NCBI GenBank assembly: GCA_000708835.1
Contig: DF237370.1
Span: 1-46,851, forward strand
Length of the DNA stretch: 46,851 bases
Direction: 5' to 3'
From: Klebsormidium nitens
Taxonomy: Eukaryota; Streptophyta; Klebsormidiophyceae; Klebsormidiales; Klebsormidiaceae
Position numbers and translations under genes: made by a program. The notes below the pieces were generated by a model. That model did no database searches and was not told the origin of the DNA. It saw only the letters and a program-made list of their open reading frames with translations. The first letter of the stretch is position 1, and every line of letters starts with the position of its first letter. Positions 22,556-40,900 of this stretch are shown here, piece after piece.

Positions 22556-23496
22556 AATGAGAAGCCTATCATTGGCCTATCAGTTTGGCTACGGCGAGAA
22601 CGAAAAGAGACTCAGTGACAATCCACTGGGCAAGCCTGAATGTTCAAGTTATAACTTATAGCGCGGCCGCTAGAGCTGGTGACTTTGAGAAAACATGCAT
22701 ACTTTGTGCAACTGTAATGATACGGTAGTAGTACAACTGCTTTCAAGTTTTATCTGAATAGTTGAGTCTGCCTACATTCAGATTATCATTAGTTGCCGCC
22801 AACTAGTGCACTGTCGATCGCAATGATCGGTTGACTCGATATGTTAGTATTTTCGCCTGCTGCCCGGCCGGCCCAAGTTATTGATTGTCCGGCAGGCTAC
22901 CCTTTAAATGAGTTGCTGAGAGCGGCGCGCTAATTCAAGCCAGGTTCCGGTCCACTAAGTGGGTTGCAATGCACAGATAAACACTGCATCGGATTCTGCC
23001 AAGGATCTGCAATCCGCATTCGCAACGTTTGCATCTCGTGCACACATGGCCCGACAATCGCGAGTCAGTGGCATGAGTCCGGCAAGAATTATGTACAAAC
23101 AATATGAAGACTAAACATGCAAGGGCCGCAGGTCCGACGGACCGATCCGTACGTGGCACCCGGCACTTCAGGCTTAGTATCAAACGGTGATGCACCGGCT
23201 ATCGCTGTCGTGTGTTGCAAGCATTCGCATCAATGATTGCAATCATTCAAGCGCGGATTCCAAATCTAGGTTCAATCTTTTCTTCTACTTGGCCGCAAGC
23301 ACTGAGTATGTCCTCTGGTGCACCACCGTATGCAAAGAGCCCATCTCAATGCAGCCTACAAAAGGCCGTAGAGCCTGGCATGAGGCAATATTTGATTCAT
23401 GATTGGACGTCAAGCGTGTCCCGTCAAGGCCACAACTTATGCTGCAAGGTGGTGGCAAGCCATGTCTCCGCAAATGTACATACACTGCACGTTCAA

Positions 23497-26400
23497 TTAT
23501 TGGGAGGCCTGATCAACCTTCTGGTCTTCTTGCCTCCATTTCACAAGGCGATGAAGAAAGTCGGAGACCTGCAATCACACAAACGTAGTTTCTTGGACGA
23601 TGAAGCAATAACAGTGTGTTTGATGACTTCCCTCCAGAAAATTCACGTCGACTAGAACCCGCTCTATGCCTTTTGCTACTGAAGACCTCAGTCACGCTCG
23701 CCACTCAAGAGATCAATAGTTGCATAGCAAAACAATGACAAGTGACAAACGCCCACTAATAAAGATTGCAGACAATCGAAGCCCTCTAAAGACAAGAGGA
23801 TGGGCCTTTTGTCATGCAGAGTTACATTCTAATCATCTGATAAAAACCGCTGAATCATGTCCCTTTACAGAAGACGAAGCAACGAGGCTTAAGCGAGGAC
23901 AAAACAACCTTCAAAGAACTTTCCCCCATGCGGATACAAGCGAAAGTGCGCTTTTGCATAAGGGAGATGATGTAGCCACGGCCGCTACCAGTATGGCCAA
24001 AAAGCCGTTTCTTGCTTACGACGAAGACACAACAAATGCCAACAACCAAACCGCTTCTGACATCTATGATAACGAGCACCAGTGATTGAGGAACGTTAGT
24101 AAGCCTGGTTGCAACAGCGATCACTTGTTAGCAAACCAGTTCCTAGGTTCTCGTAACCAAGAATCAGCAGCCGAAAGCGTCGAAGCTGAATGCAACATAA
24201 TGCCGAGTCGGCAAAGATGAACGCGCAAAAGCGAGCCGGAAAACGGAGCACAAATCCTATGCCCTTTGGCAACTTGACCCTGAGGGATGTTGTGTCTCGG
24301 ACCCTCAATTACAGGAACCGAGAGCCGGAGGGCGCAAAAGCAGCAAGGAAGACGGGCGCGACTTTTCCTGCCCTTATTCCATCAAGGCCTGGCGTTGCGA
24401 CATTGAACCGAGCAGAACGCCGCCCTTCCGCTGCTCACGGTCCTAGCTGGAAACGAACGAAAGCCCTAGTCCGGTACGAATCATCAACACAAGAAGACCG
24501 AGGGATCCCGTAACAAGTACACGGCAGCCGTGGAGTTCGCAACAGTCGACACGAGGATGCCGCACAAAAGCAGACCGAAAGAAGGCGCGGGAACCATCTG
24601 TCACTTGGCGATACGCTCCAGGGGGTTGGTCGAAGACCCTCGTCATGAAGTAAACTCGCCAGCTACACGGCCTAAGGAGAAGCAGCGGTTCAAAAAAGGG
24701 GACTCACTTCCGAGGGATCCCGTAGCGAGTATGCGGCGGCCGTGGGTTTCGCGACGGTCGATACTAGGATGCCGCACCCGCAGCCCCGCTCCTGGAACAG
24801 GTTGAAAGCGTCCTCGTCCGTCCGATCGTCCCCTATGTAGAGCGGCAAAACGCCCGACGAGTCGTCTAAATCTGCACAGATGCAGAAACGGAAATGAAGG
24901 TGAGCCTTTACCCAGTGTGCCGGGACACGTGTCCGGATTGAAGTGATGTTCTCGGAGTACTGCTACACAATGGAGCTCAGAAAGTGATCTGAGGGCGTCG
25001 GGCAGCTGTCCAGGAGCGATGGCAAGTGCCGCGACCCTGAGTGAGTTTCCATTATTCGACCGTAGGGTCGGAAGCGAACGTTGGCAACTCGAATTTGCAT
25101 CTGGTAACAGTGTCCGCAATCCAACGTTCAACCCTTTGGGACCGCCGCTTTCACTGATTCCGTTTCCACCAATCACCACAACGGTTGCCTCGCTGTCGCT
25201 ATACGGTGCAAAGCAGAAGTGTCAGCTACACCTTCCCTTTCTCCAGAATCCAAAAATAAGCAAAGCAAGCGCCCGTGCCCCACACCCCTCACTGCTTCGT
25301 CAAGGAAAAAGATCTATCAGGTTCGTCAAGGGCCGCCACTTCGAGCATCCAGGAGAAAGTTTGAACCACCAAAAGCTTTTGGAAGGAGCGGGGTGCCTCT
25401 GCCCCATGTGACCTTTGGCTAGCACCTTTTTGAAGTGCGGATCCTGAGACGAAAACACTCCAGAACGTTTCCGAACGGGAGAATTAAGCTTTGAGAAAGC
25501 AACTGACCCACGTAACCAATATGACCCACCTAGAGCTTTCAGCAGGTACGCAAGCGCGGTGCCCTTGTTCCACTCGACCTTCGGCCGCACCTCCAGCACC
25601 TTGCGCCCGTGCGTTGTCCGCAGCTTTGGGTACTCGCTCACGACGGTCCGCACGATCTCGCCCAGCTGCTCCCAGTACTGCACGAAGGGAGAATAGACGT
25701 TTTGCAAGGGCGCTGAATGCAAGTCGGGATACAAAACTCACAAAAAAGTTTCCGGGGTACATGATGACCACTGGTTTAGTGTACACAATTCACAACTCCA
25801 TCCCTCGGTTAGGATCGCAACTTGGAGTGAACGGAGAACTTGAGGTACATTTTCATCACCACGCGATTGTCCTTCTACTGTTAGCCCCTTGCATATAGCA
25901 CGCAGCCGCAATACTTAGTCGTGCACCAAGCAGTCACATGTCTCATCAGGCGGCGGCCGCTCTGCCACTCTACTTAGTCGAACTGTTTTCACATCGAATC
26001 TAATGTGAAAAGTCTACCAAGTTGGAACTCGTCTCCTTTTCCCAGAAAGCATACGAAATTCGTTTGGCCCCCTTTATTTGTCCGTCTGTTGAGACTTGCC
26101 TGAGACATAGCCTGCAATTACCTGCCCCGAGAGGCTTCAAAAGAACCGCGCAGAACCTTCCACAAACGAGAGTCACCTGCTATAATGCTCTCAAGACTTT
26201 TATTGAACGTCTCTGTGGCTACGCAGGCGCGCCCAAACCATGCAATCGTGAGCCCTCGATTGGTCAGTCCCGAAACTCTTGAGCAGCTTTTCAATCAGTG
26301 TACCACTAACTGCAGAATATACCTTCACCCAGTCATCAAGCATTTGAGCCCTCAAATCTGAGAGCCGAGATCGAGCAGAACGCCAAAGCAGAGGCCGAAG

Positions 26401-29400
26401 TGGTCGAGACCAATCACCTGCTCCGCTACCTTCGAAGTGACTAAAAACTCGTCGTGTTCCACGAAATGCCTCCGAAACTGCATAAACCCCAGACGCCCCG
26501 CGGACCGAATTCCCATTGACGGAAAACTCAAGACTCAAAACGTGGGATGGCTCACCTGCTCGGCCACCCTCCAAAATGCACCGTAAGCAAGAACTTGTCT
26601 TGTTCCACGCATGCCCTCACCACCACAACAATTCCAGGACTCACAGAATTCCAAAACTTGACAACTGAGATTAGAATAGAGCCAGAACTTCGAATGCGAG
26701 AAAGGAGTACCTGCTCTGCTACCCTCCGAAAGTGGACCGTGACCGAAAACTTGTTGTGTTCCACAAACGCCCCCGGCACCGGTGCAACCTCCCGCTGCAG
26801 CCGAGCATAGATTTCGTCTAACAGGGGAACGTACTCGGCGGCCGGCTGAAACACCGACAAGTCGTCCTGCGCAAATGGAGTGACGTCAAACAGGGTCAGG
26901 ATGACGTCAGACGGGGATATAAGAGGGAAGTTTAGCACCTCATTGTAACCACTCCCCTTACGTGTGTCGACATTTTCAGAATCAGTGACAAAACCTTGTG
27001 TTTGACGGGAAGACCCTCGACAAGAGGGGGAGAAGACTGGTGTGCTTTTAAAGCACTATTGGAGGTGACGTAAGCCAACCATTCAGAGCTCCGAGGGGGG
27101 GCCGGTGATTTCTGTCAAAGGCGAAGCAGGCATGAGCGGTGCCAGCTTCGTACGGGCTCGGCTTTCGTTTCGGGGAGGGGCACCAAAAGGACTCTCGCAT
27201 ATCACTTTCCCTTTCACTTGATTCGGACTGCATGTCTCTTGAAGATACTTTGCACAGTGAGAGGATGGCCGGACGCTGACGCACAAAAAGGTGGAATCCA
27301 CATGGGGCTTGCAAGGATCTGAAGGCCCCCAACCAATCTCAATTGCTGCAGAAAGCAAAGGTTCCACAGTTTCACATTTCAGCTCTTGTACGCTGTCCAC
27401 TGGATCAGCTTGCGTCGACCCCTCAACTCTCAACGCTCACCTTGGCTTCACCACAGAGGGGATCTTTGAAACAACAAGAACAGGTCGGGATCCAATGGAC
27501 ACCAACAGACGAGCGGGATAAAAATTTCTACAACAAAAGAAACGTAAACCCCACCTTTTCTGCCCCGTCGACCGGGATCGCTTCCGAGCTCCCATTGCCA
27601 GCTGGCGCCCGTGAGGGGCCTGCGATGTCCAGACCGTGGCTGCCGGCGTAGTACAACTCCGAAAGTTTGACAAACGAAAACACCTGCACTTTCCAAGAAA
27701 AGCAGGTCTGAGAAACTTTGACTGAGCAAAGCCATGGGCGGGGATCTCCAGATTAGGGTATCCTCGTGGTCAGAATCGTCGAGCTTGGAGGAGAAGGTTG
27801 TCACTGCCGGTATGGTGATAACGAAGTTACACGGAGGCACGAGGACCTGCGTCTTCACCTAAAGCGGGTTCAGATTACCAGACCGACGACTTAGCCTTGT
27901 CTATTATCTTGCGCTTTCTAGAGAGCTTCTGCCTACTTGCCGGTACTCAAAAAGCCTTCACAAACGAGAAGACCTGCCATAGGAAGAAAAGAGCGTGTTT
28001 CCATACCAAACCGAGATGTTTTCTTGCTTGGGATTCCAGCCTCAAAGAAGGGCTTTTAGCTGTCGGCATGGATGACTCCGGGAATCTAACAAAGCAAAGA
28101 ACCTGCAATCTTGGACAGCGATGGATAACGGTTACCTATCTCTTCCTTGCCCCCAACTGCAGACCGGTTAACAATATAAAGTCGACACCAGAAATACAAA
28201 GTCTATCCAAGCTTCCGCTTTTGACTATGGCGTTTTGAGCTTGCAAGCCCCCCTGCCTTGTCAGCAGTCGCCAGCATCCTTTCCAGCATCCTGGGCCGGG
28301 GCGTCTATGTCCAATTACTTCTGATGATGTAATTTTGACACGAGGAGTGCGAATGGGGCAGTGTTATGATGGACGTACGAGCAGCAAGAATCCGTGAGAC
28401 CCGCATTTCTCAAAGTCGGGAGGCCGGTTTAGCCTTTCAGTAGAGACATGATCCTCGAGACGCACCTTCTCCCGCCCCCGTCCACTGATGATTGCTGTCG
28501 GGAACAACGTCGCCACCTCCTTCACAACCGCTCGCATCTGCAAGGGATGCCAAAACGACAAGTCGATCAGCATACGTCCAGGATTCTGACAGACTATGCT
28601 ATTCACTTGCATGTTGTTACAGCGTCTGGAAGTTGCGTCTCGCTGGATGTGATCAAGATGACCGTCTCTGCCAGGGCTCGCGCTTTGTGGCTGACTGTGG
28701 CTAAAGGGGTGAGAGAACAGACTCTATTACCAGCCACGCTTTGTGACTAATCGGAAGGAAACGGTTTTGCGAGGTCGTGCAAGTCCTGTTAGGCGAGCCA
28801 GTCTTTGACGAAGGGGTGACAGTTAATGTGGAATAAAATTCTTCTTTGTTCTCCAGTGAGGTAGAAATGATGTTGGGACTTCAGATACATACCGCTTGCA
28901 TATTGTCTGTCTGGAGTCCAGAACCAAGACTTCGGTCCAACGAGACCCCTATGCTCGCGTCAGAGCCGGCAGAAAAGCTGGCAGAAGGCAGAAAAGCTGC
29001 TCCATCGTTTCAAGGCTTTGTGCCCAATATGTCGGCTGAACAGAACCTGGAGAATCTCTAGGCTGCCTAACCGGGCTTCGTACAACTCCGACTATAGCAA
29101 GCCGGATAAAAATACAAAGAATGGACGACGCGTATACCTGGCGGAAGCATACTCTGACACGATAGAATTCACTAAGGGGAGTCGGGCATGCAAACGCAGA
29201 TTCTTCGACCTCAAAACAAGTGACTTAGGATTATGCGGGCCTCCGACTAGAATGCGCCAAACGTCGATACAAGGTGAGAGATCCCATTCAAAACAGTCCA
29301 AGACGGCTACACAAGCGGAACCTCCTCGAGATTAAGAAGGCAGCACCTCATTTTCGTAACAGGTCTGTGGCAGCGAGGGAACTAGAAAAGCTCTCAGTGA

Positions 29401-31182
29401 ATCTTGCTATCCACACTGCCCGGAGGCTCAGAATAGCGTATAGTTGATCATCATTGAGCGCTCCCATACCTCTCAGAACAAAACCAGGATATCAACGAAA
29501 ACCTCTCTGCTTAAAAGGGAGTCCGGATTCAGCAATTCAACTCTTGGCGGCTTTTGCAGAAGAAACCTTTGTGCTTTCGCACTTTGGCTTGACCTTTCTG
29601 TCACAATGAAACTGACAATGAACAACCACTCACTTCAGCCAGAACGACTACCTGGGTTTCACAGCTCTGCAAACATGAAGCTCCACAAGGGCCGTCGAAC
29701 ACCTAACAGGCTAAGCGAAGGGCAAGAAAGCAGAAACCAGCCGCCATTTCCGGCTGTTTGGAGTCCAAGCCCAGATTAATACAAAGATTGCATTCAATCA
29801 GAACAGTCCCGCTTCCCAGCCTGAGTTTGGAAGGTCAAAAACGTCCAGCTTCTGGTTGGTAGAGGCTTCTTCTGCAACTTCAGCTCAAACAAGCAAAATT
29901 GGGGGGGTGGGGGGGAGCTGCAATCATACTCGCAGTCTGTGTCCTCACCCATAAACTCTGGTGCATTACGCAACTGATTATGATCAAACCCTGGAAACGC
30001 AAACCTGTGGCTGATTCTCAAACTTTAGTTGGCAGAAAAGCCCTCGCCATGAGCTTTGTCTTCAGCAGCGGGCAATATGAAGAAGGAACAACAGTCAGAG
30101 GATGGGGGGAAAAAACCAAAGGCCCCATACTCCGCTAATTGGTACCATGTCTTACTTGGTCTGACATGAACGCGCGTTCCGGGTCCTCCACTATCGGCGA
30201 CAGCGTGCCGTCGTAGTCCAAAAAGACGGCCACCCGCTTGTCCCGCGCGCTGGAAGTAATGCTGTCAAAGAACTCCAGAGCAGACGGGTGCAGCTTCTGC
30301 AGGCACAAAAGTGAAAGTGCTTATAGGTCTGCAATCCAGATAGATTTCTACTTTCCTCGTGTATCCTTCTGACAAGAATTTCCAGATACGAGGAGTCCAG
30401 ATCCTGATGGCAGGAACGCGGCACTGGTTCCAGCGATGTATCCAGTCTAGTTACTTCTGTCTTCGCTTGCCTCGTCTCTTGTTTTATGTAAGAGTGGGTT
30501 GTGTCGGTATTCTGCAGCAAGAGGGGTTGCCCCCTCTCAGGCCGTAAAGAAGTGAATCACGAATGCGTAATATTCCTTTGTTTAGAGGGATTTTTTTTTG
30601 TACTTGTAAGGCCACAGACACAAGTGAACGAGATGGCTTTCCATCTGAGCATCAGACTGAGCAGCTACAAAGAATGGTGCCAGCATGTTCCCCCCTCTTC
30701 AGACATTCAGTGGATTAAGCAGACCACCAGACATGAGCACCACTCCGTGAAAAGCATACGTCCACGTTTAGCGGAAGTGACGCCAATCTCAAATAGATGA
30801 ACAACACAATGTCACCGAACAGTTTGACGCAAGAGGCATGCCCCTCCAGATTTTGCACATTCAAGCCCTGGACCAATAGACGTCTTCTAGAGCACACCAC
30901 TAAGTACAGTCACCACTTCTGACAACTCGTCAGCCTCCGAAATGCCTCCGCTCAGGACAAAAGCTGAGCGGATAGGCTATGCAGCTGCCCATAGCAGATA
31001 CGCACCTTCCAGGCCTTGTACTGCACAGCGACCGCATCCTCCCCGTAGAGGTCCAGACCGCCATCCTCCTCTCCCTGCCTAGGGGGGGAGGCCGCTCTCA
31101 TGAGATCCAGGATTTCTGCCCCCCCAACTGCTTGTCTCGGCCCTTCTATCACTACTGGCTGGGGGCCGGTCCTCCAGGCCAT
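23497..31182 (-). CDS. TPP: Trehalose-6-phosphate phosphatase, plant type
   Basis: Eight exons join in phase: 31182-31006, 30296-30156, 28537-28466, 27683-27555, 26866-26711, 25677-25530, 24871-24708 and 23568-23497, giving 352 residues and a TAA stop. The protein removes phosphate from trehalose-6-phosphate to give trehalose. HAD motifs are clear: [15 protein letters not shown] (nucleophile Asp and acid Asp near 86 and 88), [32 protein letters not shown] and [12 protein letters not shown] (near 286-297). The last exon [12 protein letters not shown] matches the usual plant C-terminus. There is no synthase domain, so it is a stand-alone phosphatase of normal plant length. The first 59 residues are poorly conserved, ending YKAWK before KLHPSAL. 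The start is the ATG at 31182; a further 5' exon cannot be excluded. Several introns contain decayed copies of exon edges. Confidence 0.93.
24320..24660 (-). pseudogene. Decayed copies of phosphatase exon 7 in the following intron
   Basis: The segment 24500-24585 repeats the end of exon 7: it encodes CGILVSTVA...[12 protein letters not shown], next to the real CGILVSTVA...[13 protein letters not shown]. The spacing is about 212 bp. The copy is not usable in frame: the upstream part has lost DDRTDED and the donor GTGAGT after DPS is gone. A fainter third copy is visible near 24320-24365 by its AAAAGCAG and GGCGCG strings, again about 219 bp away. These are read as exon ghosts, not alternative exons. 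Confidence 0.8.
26390..26640 (-). repeat. Ladder of decayed copies of phosphatase exon 5 donor edge
   Basis: The exon 5 end plus donor (junction at 26711) is repeated with junction equivalents at about 26556 and 26418. Each copy keeps the strings ACCTGCTC, a CCTCCGAAA-like block and AACTTGT...GTTCCAC, with growing divergence. Spacings are about 155 and 138 bp. The copies contain about 60 bases of exon and the flanking intron, not the whole exon. Confidence 0.8.
27655..28125 (-). repeat. Ladder of decayed copies of phosphatase exon 4 acceptor edge
   Basis: The acceptor of exon 4 (junction at 27683, plus-strand string ACAAACGAAAACACCTGCA) recurs upstream in the intron. Junction equivalents are at about 27843, 27972 and 28101, each with a (A/G)ACCTGC core and similar flanks. 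The spacings 161, 129 and 129 bp are close to regular. Any of these could act as a decoy splice acceptor. Confidence 0.65.
29890..29916 (+). other. G-run with quadruplex potential in a phosphatase intron
   Basis: Near 29900 the plus strand has two runs of seven or more G separated by a single T. The strand can in principle fold into a G-quadruplex. The coding strand of the host gene carries the C-rich side, so the RNA would not. Confidence 0.6.
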
Positions 31183-37332
<6,150 letters not shown>

Positions 37333-37964
37333 TCTGCCTGCCTTTGGAACGCGGAAACTTCAAGCCCCGAAACGTGATGTTAACCTGATTGGTTTTCTCT
37401 AGCCGCCATTCAAGACAAGCCATTTGAGTTCGGCCCCGCCGATTGTCCATGCAGCAAATTAAGAAGTGCAAGCCGGCCAATGACGCAGTTTTGGACCTCT
37501 CTTAGCTCGCAACCCTAGTCTGTCACTTAGACTCTCAGAAGTACATGCCATGAGGACGCGCCTAGCTGTGCATATGGAAAACGGTATGGCATCATCTTAG
37601 TAGCCTCTATATGTGTGCTTTCAACCGAACCCTGTACTCAGCTCAAATGCCGGCGGCCGTAGGGTGGACGCAGTAGCCGTGACGAAGCATCCTGGCCGCC
37701 GATTGCTTCTTGTTGCAATCGGACGGTTCCAGGCTCTAGTCAACGCGCCTACTTCATCATGGTGCAGCACCGTGACTGCTCAGCACATATCAGGCTCGCT
37801 CTACACGTTCCATTCTTCTGAATTAGTTATGTGCTTGTCCACAAGCCGCTTCGATCGAAGAAACCATCTTTTGAAACATCCTTCTTCACAGTATTTGTCA
37901 GGAACCTGTTGTGTCGAGTCCCTCTGAGAATTATTGGCTTCCGGTTTGTCGTAGAGTTCCCAGA
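37333..37964. other. Intergenic region between proteasome and alpha-SNAP genes
   Basis: About 630 bp lie between the stop of one gene and the start of the next on the same strand. It must hold the 3' end of the first and the promoter of the second. I see no further exon or recognisable element. Confidence 0.55.
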
Positions 37965-40900
37965 ATGGGCGACTTTGAGGCGAAGGGTGATGAATTCGCC
38001 AAGAAAGCGGACAAAAAGCTGAAGAGCTTCTCGTTGTTCGGGAGTAGCAGCAAGTACGAGGACGGGGCTGAGTTGCTGGACAAGGCCGCCAACCAGTATA
38101 AGCTTGGAAAAGCATGTAAGTTTTAATCCGACCACATATCGGCATCCTTGGCATTCAAACCCCTGGCATCATTGGTGACTTGAAGACGTACTGTCCTCAC
38201 ATCAGATGCTCTTTGGATGGAACTTTTGACTGAAGTTTGAAGTAGGCTCGTTCTAGCTCTCATTGCTTTGAGATCTCCGGAGTATTCCTCTTGAAAGTGC
38301 TCCGTCTCCTCATTGCGGCAGATCAAAGGCACAAGTTCTGCTTCTTTTATACCACGTCTCTGATTTGAAACGCTCTTTCAATACAGGGGAGAAGGCGGGA
38401 GAAACATATGTGCACCTTTCAGAAGTACACAAAAAGGTATGCGGTTAGTCTACAGGCATTTGATACCGTCATGATAGCACTTTGGCCATGAGCATTCTAA
38501 AGGAAACATAAACTCTCTCTCTGATACTTGCGACTTTGATCTTTGAAACTGTCTAGCTTGAGTAGCAGCTATGCTTGGCTTTCTTTCAGCTCAGTGGAAC
38601 AGTCGATGTGCAAATTTTGTAGGTCTAGTGTCGGAAGAACAGGTTCCTTGACCAGCAAAGCTGCTTTCATTGATCGATCAACTGGTCCCAGTGCCAAAGC
38701 TCCATGATCACAGCAGTCGAAAATCATCAACAATGAAGTTGCTTGTATCCTGATGCGCCATCTGGTTGCTTTTCCAATCAAGCTCACACAAGCGTTGGCA
38801 CCGCTCTGCAGTTGGAAAGTGAGCATGAGGCGGCCTCGGCTCTTGTTGATGCTGCAAATGCATACCGGAAAGTCAATAGTGCAAGTAAGTCGAGGGGACC
38901 TACTGCTGCATTAGGGTTTCGTATCAGTAACCTCATTTCGCAATCAAAACTGGTGCATATTCAGCATGATGTGAAAGTTTTGAGAGTCTTTAGAGCACTG
39001 ATTGTATTTCATTTGAGTAGGCCAAGATCGTGTAGCGCCCCAATGCCATCTGCTTAAGCGAGGGAAGAGCTCCATTCCTGCTAAAAGCATCCGATCATTC
39101 TGAGTGTTGGTGAGCTTCCTCGGCCAACTTACATTAAGAAGACATCATCGGTGCAGCCAGCTAGTATAATATGCACTTTTGAAGCTTCTATGTTGGTGAA
39201 GTCCCCGCGTCTCAGGTCTGTTTTCAAGCTTAAAGCACGTGAAAAGGCCTTATCAGCTATTCACTTTCCTGTTGCTGTTGGATAGGTGGAAGCTGGTTTA
39301 AGTTTGATGGAACACCGGGGCTGGTTGTCTGCTCCCCCAGGAGTTGATGAAACCATTTCACATAGAGCTACAATGTTGGAGGAGCCCAGGTCACTCAAGT
39401 CAAGCTTTCAAGCTTTTGTTTACAATGACACAATGACCGGCTTGCTTGATTCGTCAAGGTCTGGTGACCACTGAAGCACAGCAGACATCGGTCTTAGCTG
39501 GAAACGTGCCGTTGAAGAGCATCTGAGCAGCGACCGGGAAGACTCTGACGTCAGCAACCGGGGAGACTCTGACATCAGCGCTGCCTGTGCAGAGGCGCTG
39601 GAGTGCATGCAGAACGCGGTCGGCATCTTCACCAACATCGGGCGGCTGAGCATGGCGGCCAAGCATCTCAAGGACATAGCGGAGATCTACGAGAAGGAGG
39701 ACAATGCAGAGGACGCGCTCACCTTCTACCAGCAGGCGGCCGACCTATATGCAGGAGAGGAGGTGAACAGGTATGCGCTTCCTGCTGGCTCGCTCGCATA
39801 CTGACACGTTTTTTTTGACTTTTCCGCCTGTGATTAGCCTGGCTGGCAAGTTGATTGATCAGTGGGGTTTAGTCCTAGCCTACGTACTAGATTGTGTTAT
39901 GTGTTACTTATTCACTGGTCGCCAAGTATTGTCACTTTGGTTAGCTCACATGGATTTGCCTGAGGAGTGTAGCCGGTTTACTGTTTGTACCCTTGCACGG
40001 GAGGGGCGCTTTTGTCACCTTCGGGAGTACATGTATGCTCGCACTTTTTGTAATTCTGGGGCGAGTTTCCTCCGAGCTAAACGCGGCGACTCGCTTTCAA
40101 ACTGAACGCGTCCTGCAAGTGAGGTAATGAAATGTTGGCATGCCTCCGACCTTTTCGCAATCCCCAATCCCCGCAGCACCAGCAACCAGTGCAAGCTGAA
40201 GGTGGCCCAGTTTGCGGCGCAGCTGGAGCAGTACCCCAAGGCGGTTGAGATCTACGAGGAGATTGCCAAGAGTTCGCTAGACAACAACCTTTTGCGGTAC
40301 AGGTAAGTCTTGCATGTCATTTTGGATCGGTTGCCAGCCGTGATCGCAAGCACAAAAGTAGCTGTTACTTTGTTGGTCGCATGGGCTTGTTCAAGTGGTT
40401 CAATGGGGCGTGACGGAAGTTGGTGCGAACTTGCGAGCAAATCGAGTTTATCGATCGCTGGCCCTTTTTGGATGATATCGGCAAGTCTCAAGCTACCAAT
40501 ACGGACACGTTTGATACAGCCTTCGGAATCCACGCTGTGAGGGCCCAATTTAAGCAAATGACTACAGCTCCTCGAGGTGCCGCACGATCGAGATGCACAT
40601 GGTGTGGCTGCATAACTCAGGAGAAATTGCGATCGAGGTTTCGATGACCGTCGAAGTGTTTCAACCAGTGCGCCGTCCATAGCTACCTAATTCGCCTGGG
40701 GCTGTGCCACGAGTGTCACCACGTCTTCCTTGGACAATTGCTCTATAGTTCGACTTTCATCCAGGATATCCTAAGTCGAATGTTCGCGCTGTGTTTTTCA
40801 AGTCAACAACTTTGGTGTATTTCGGACTTCGAACCTCTGTTCAGATGTTCGGACCCTTTTTGTTGCTGTACAGGCGAAGGGCTTAGTGCTGAGTCGGGGG

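Larger units (their letters stand above)
20401..23496. other. Intergenic region upstream of the opsin-cyclase
   Basis: About 3.1 kb lie between the phosphatase stop and the opsin-cyclase start, both on the minus strand. It must hold the phosphatase 3' end and the opsin-cyclase promoter. I see no coding exon. It is unusual in base patterns: a cluster of GGTACC/TACCGGTA-type palindromes between about 21220 and 22460, and a strong inverted repeat at 22519-22555. Confidence 0.65.
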
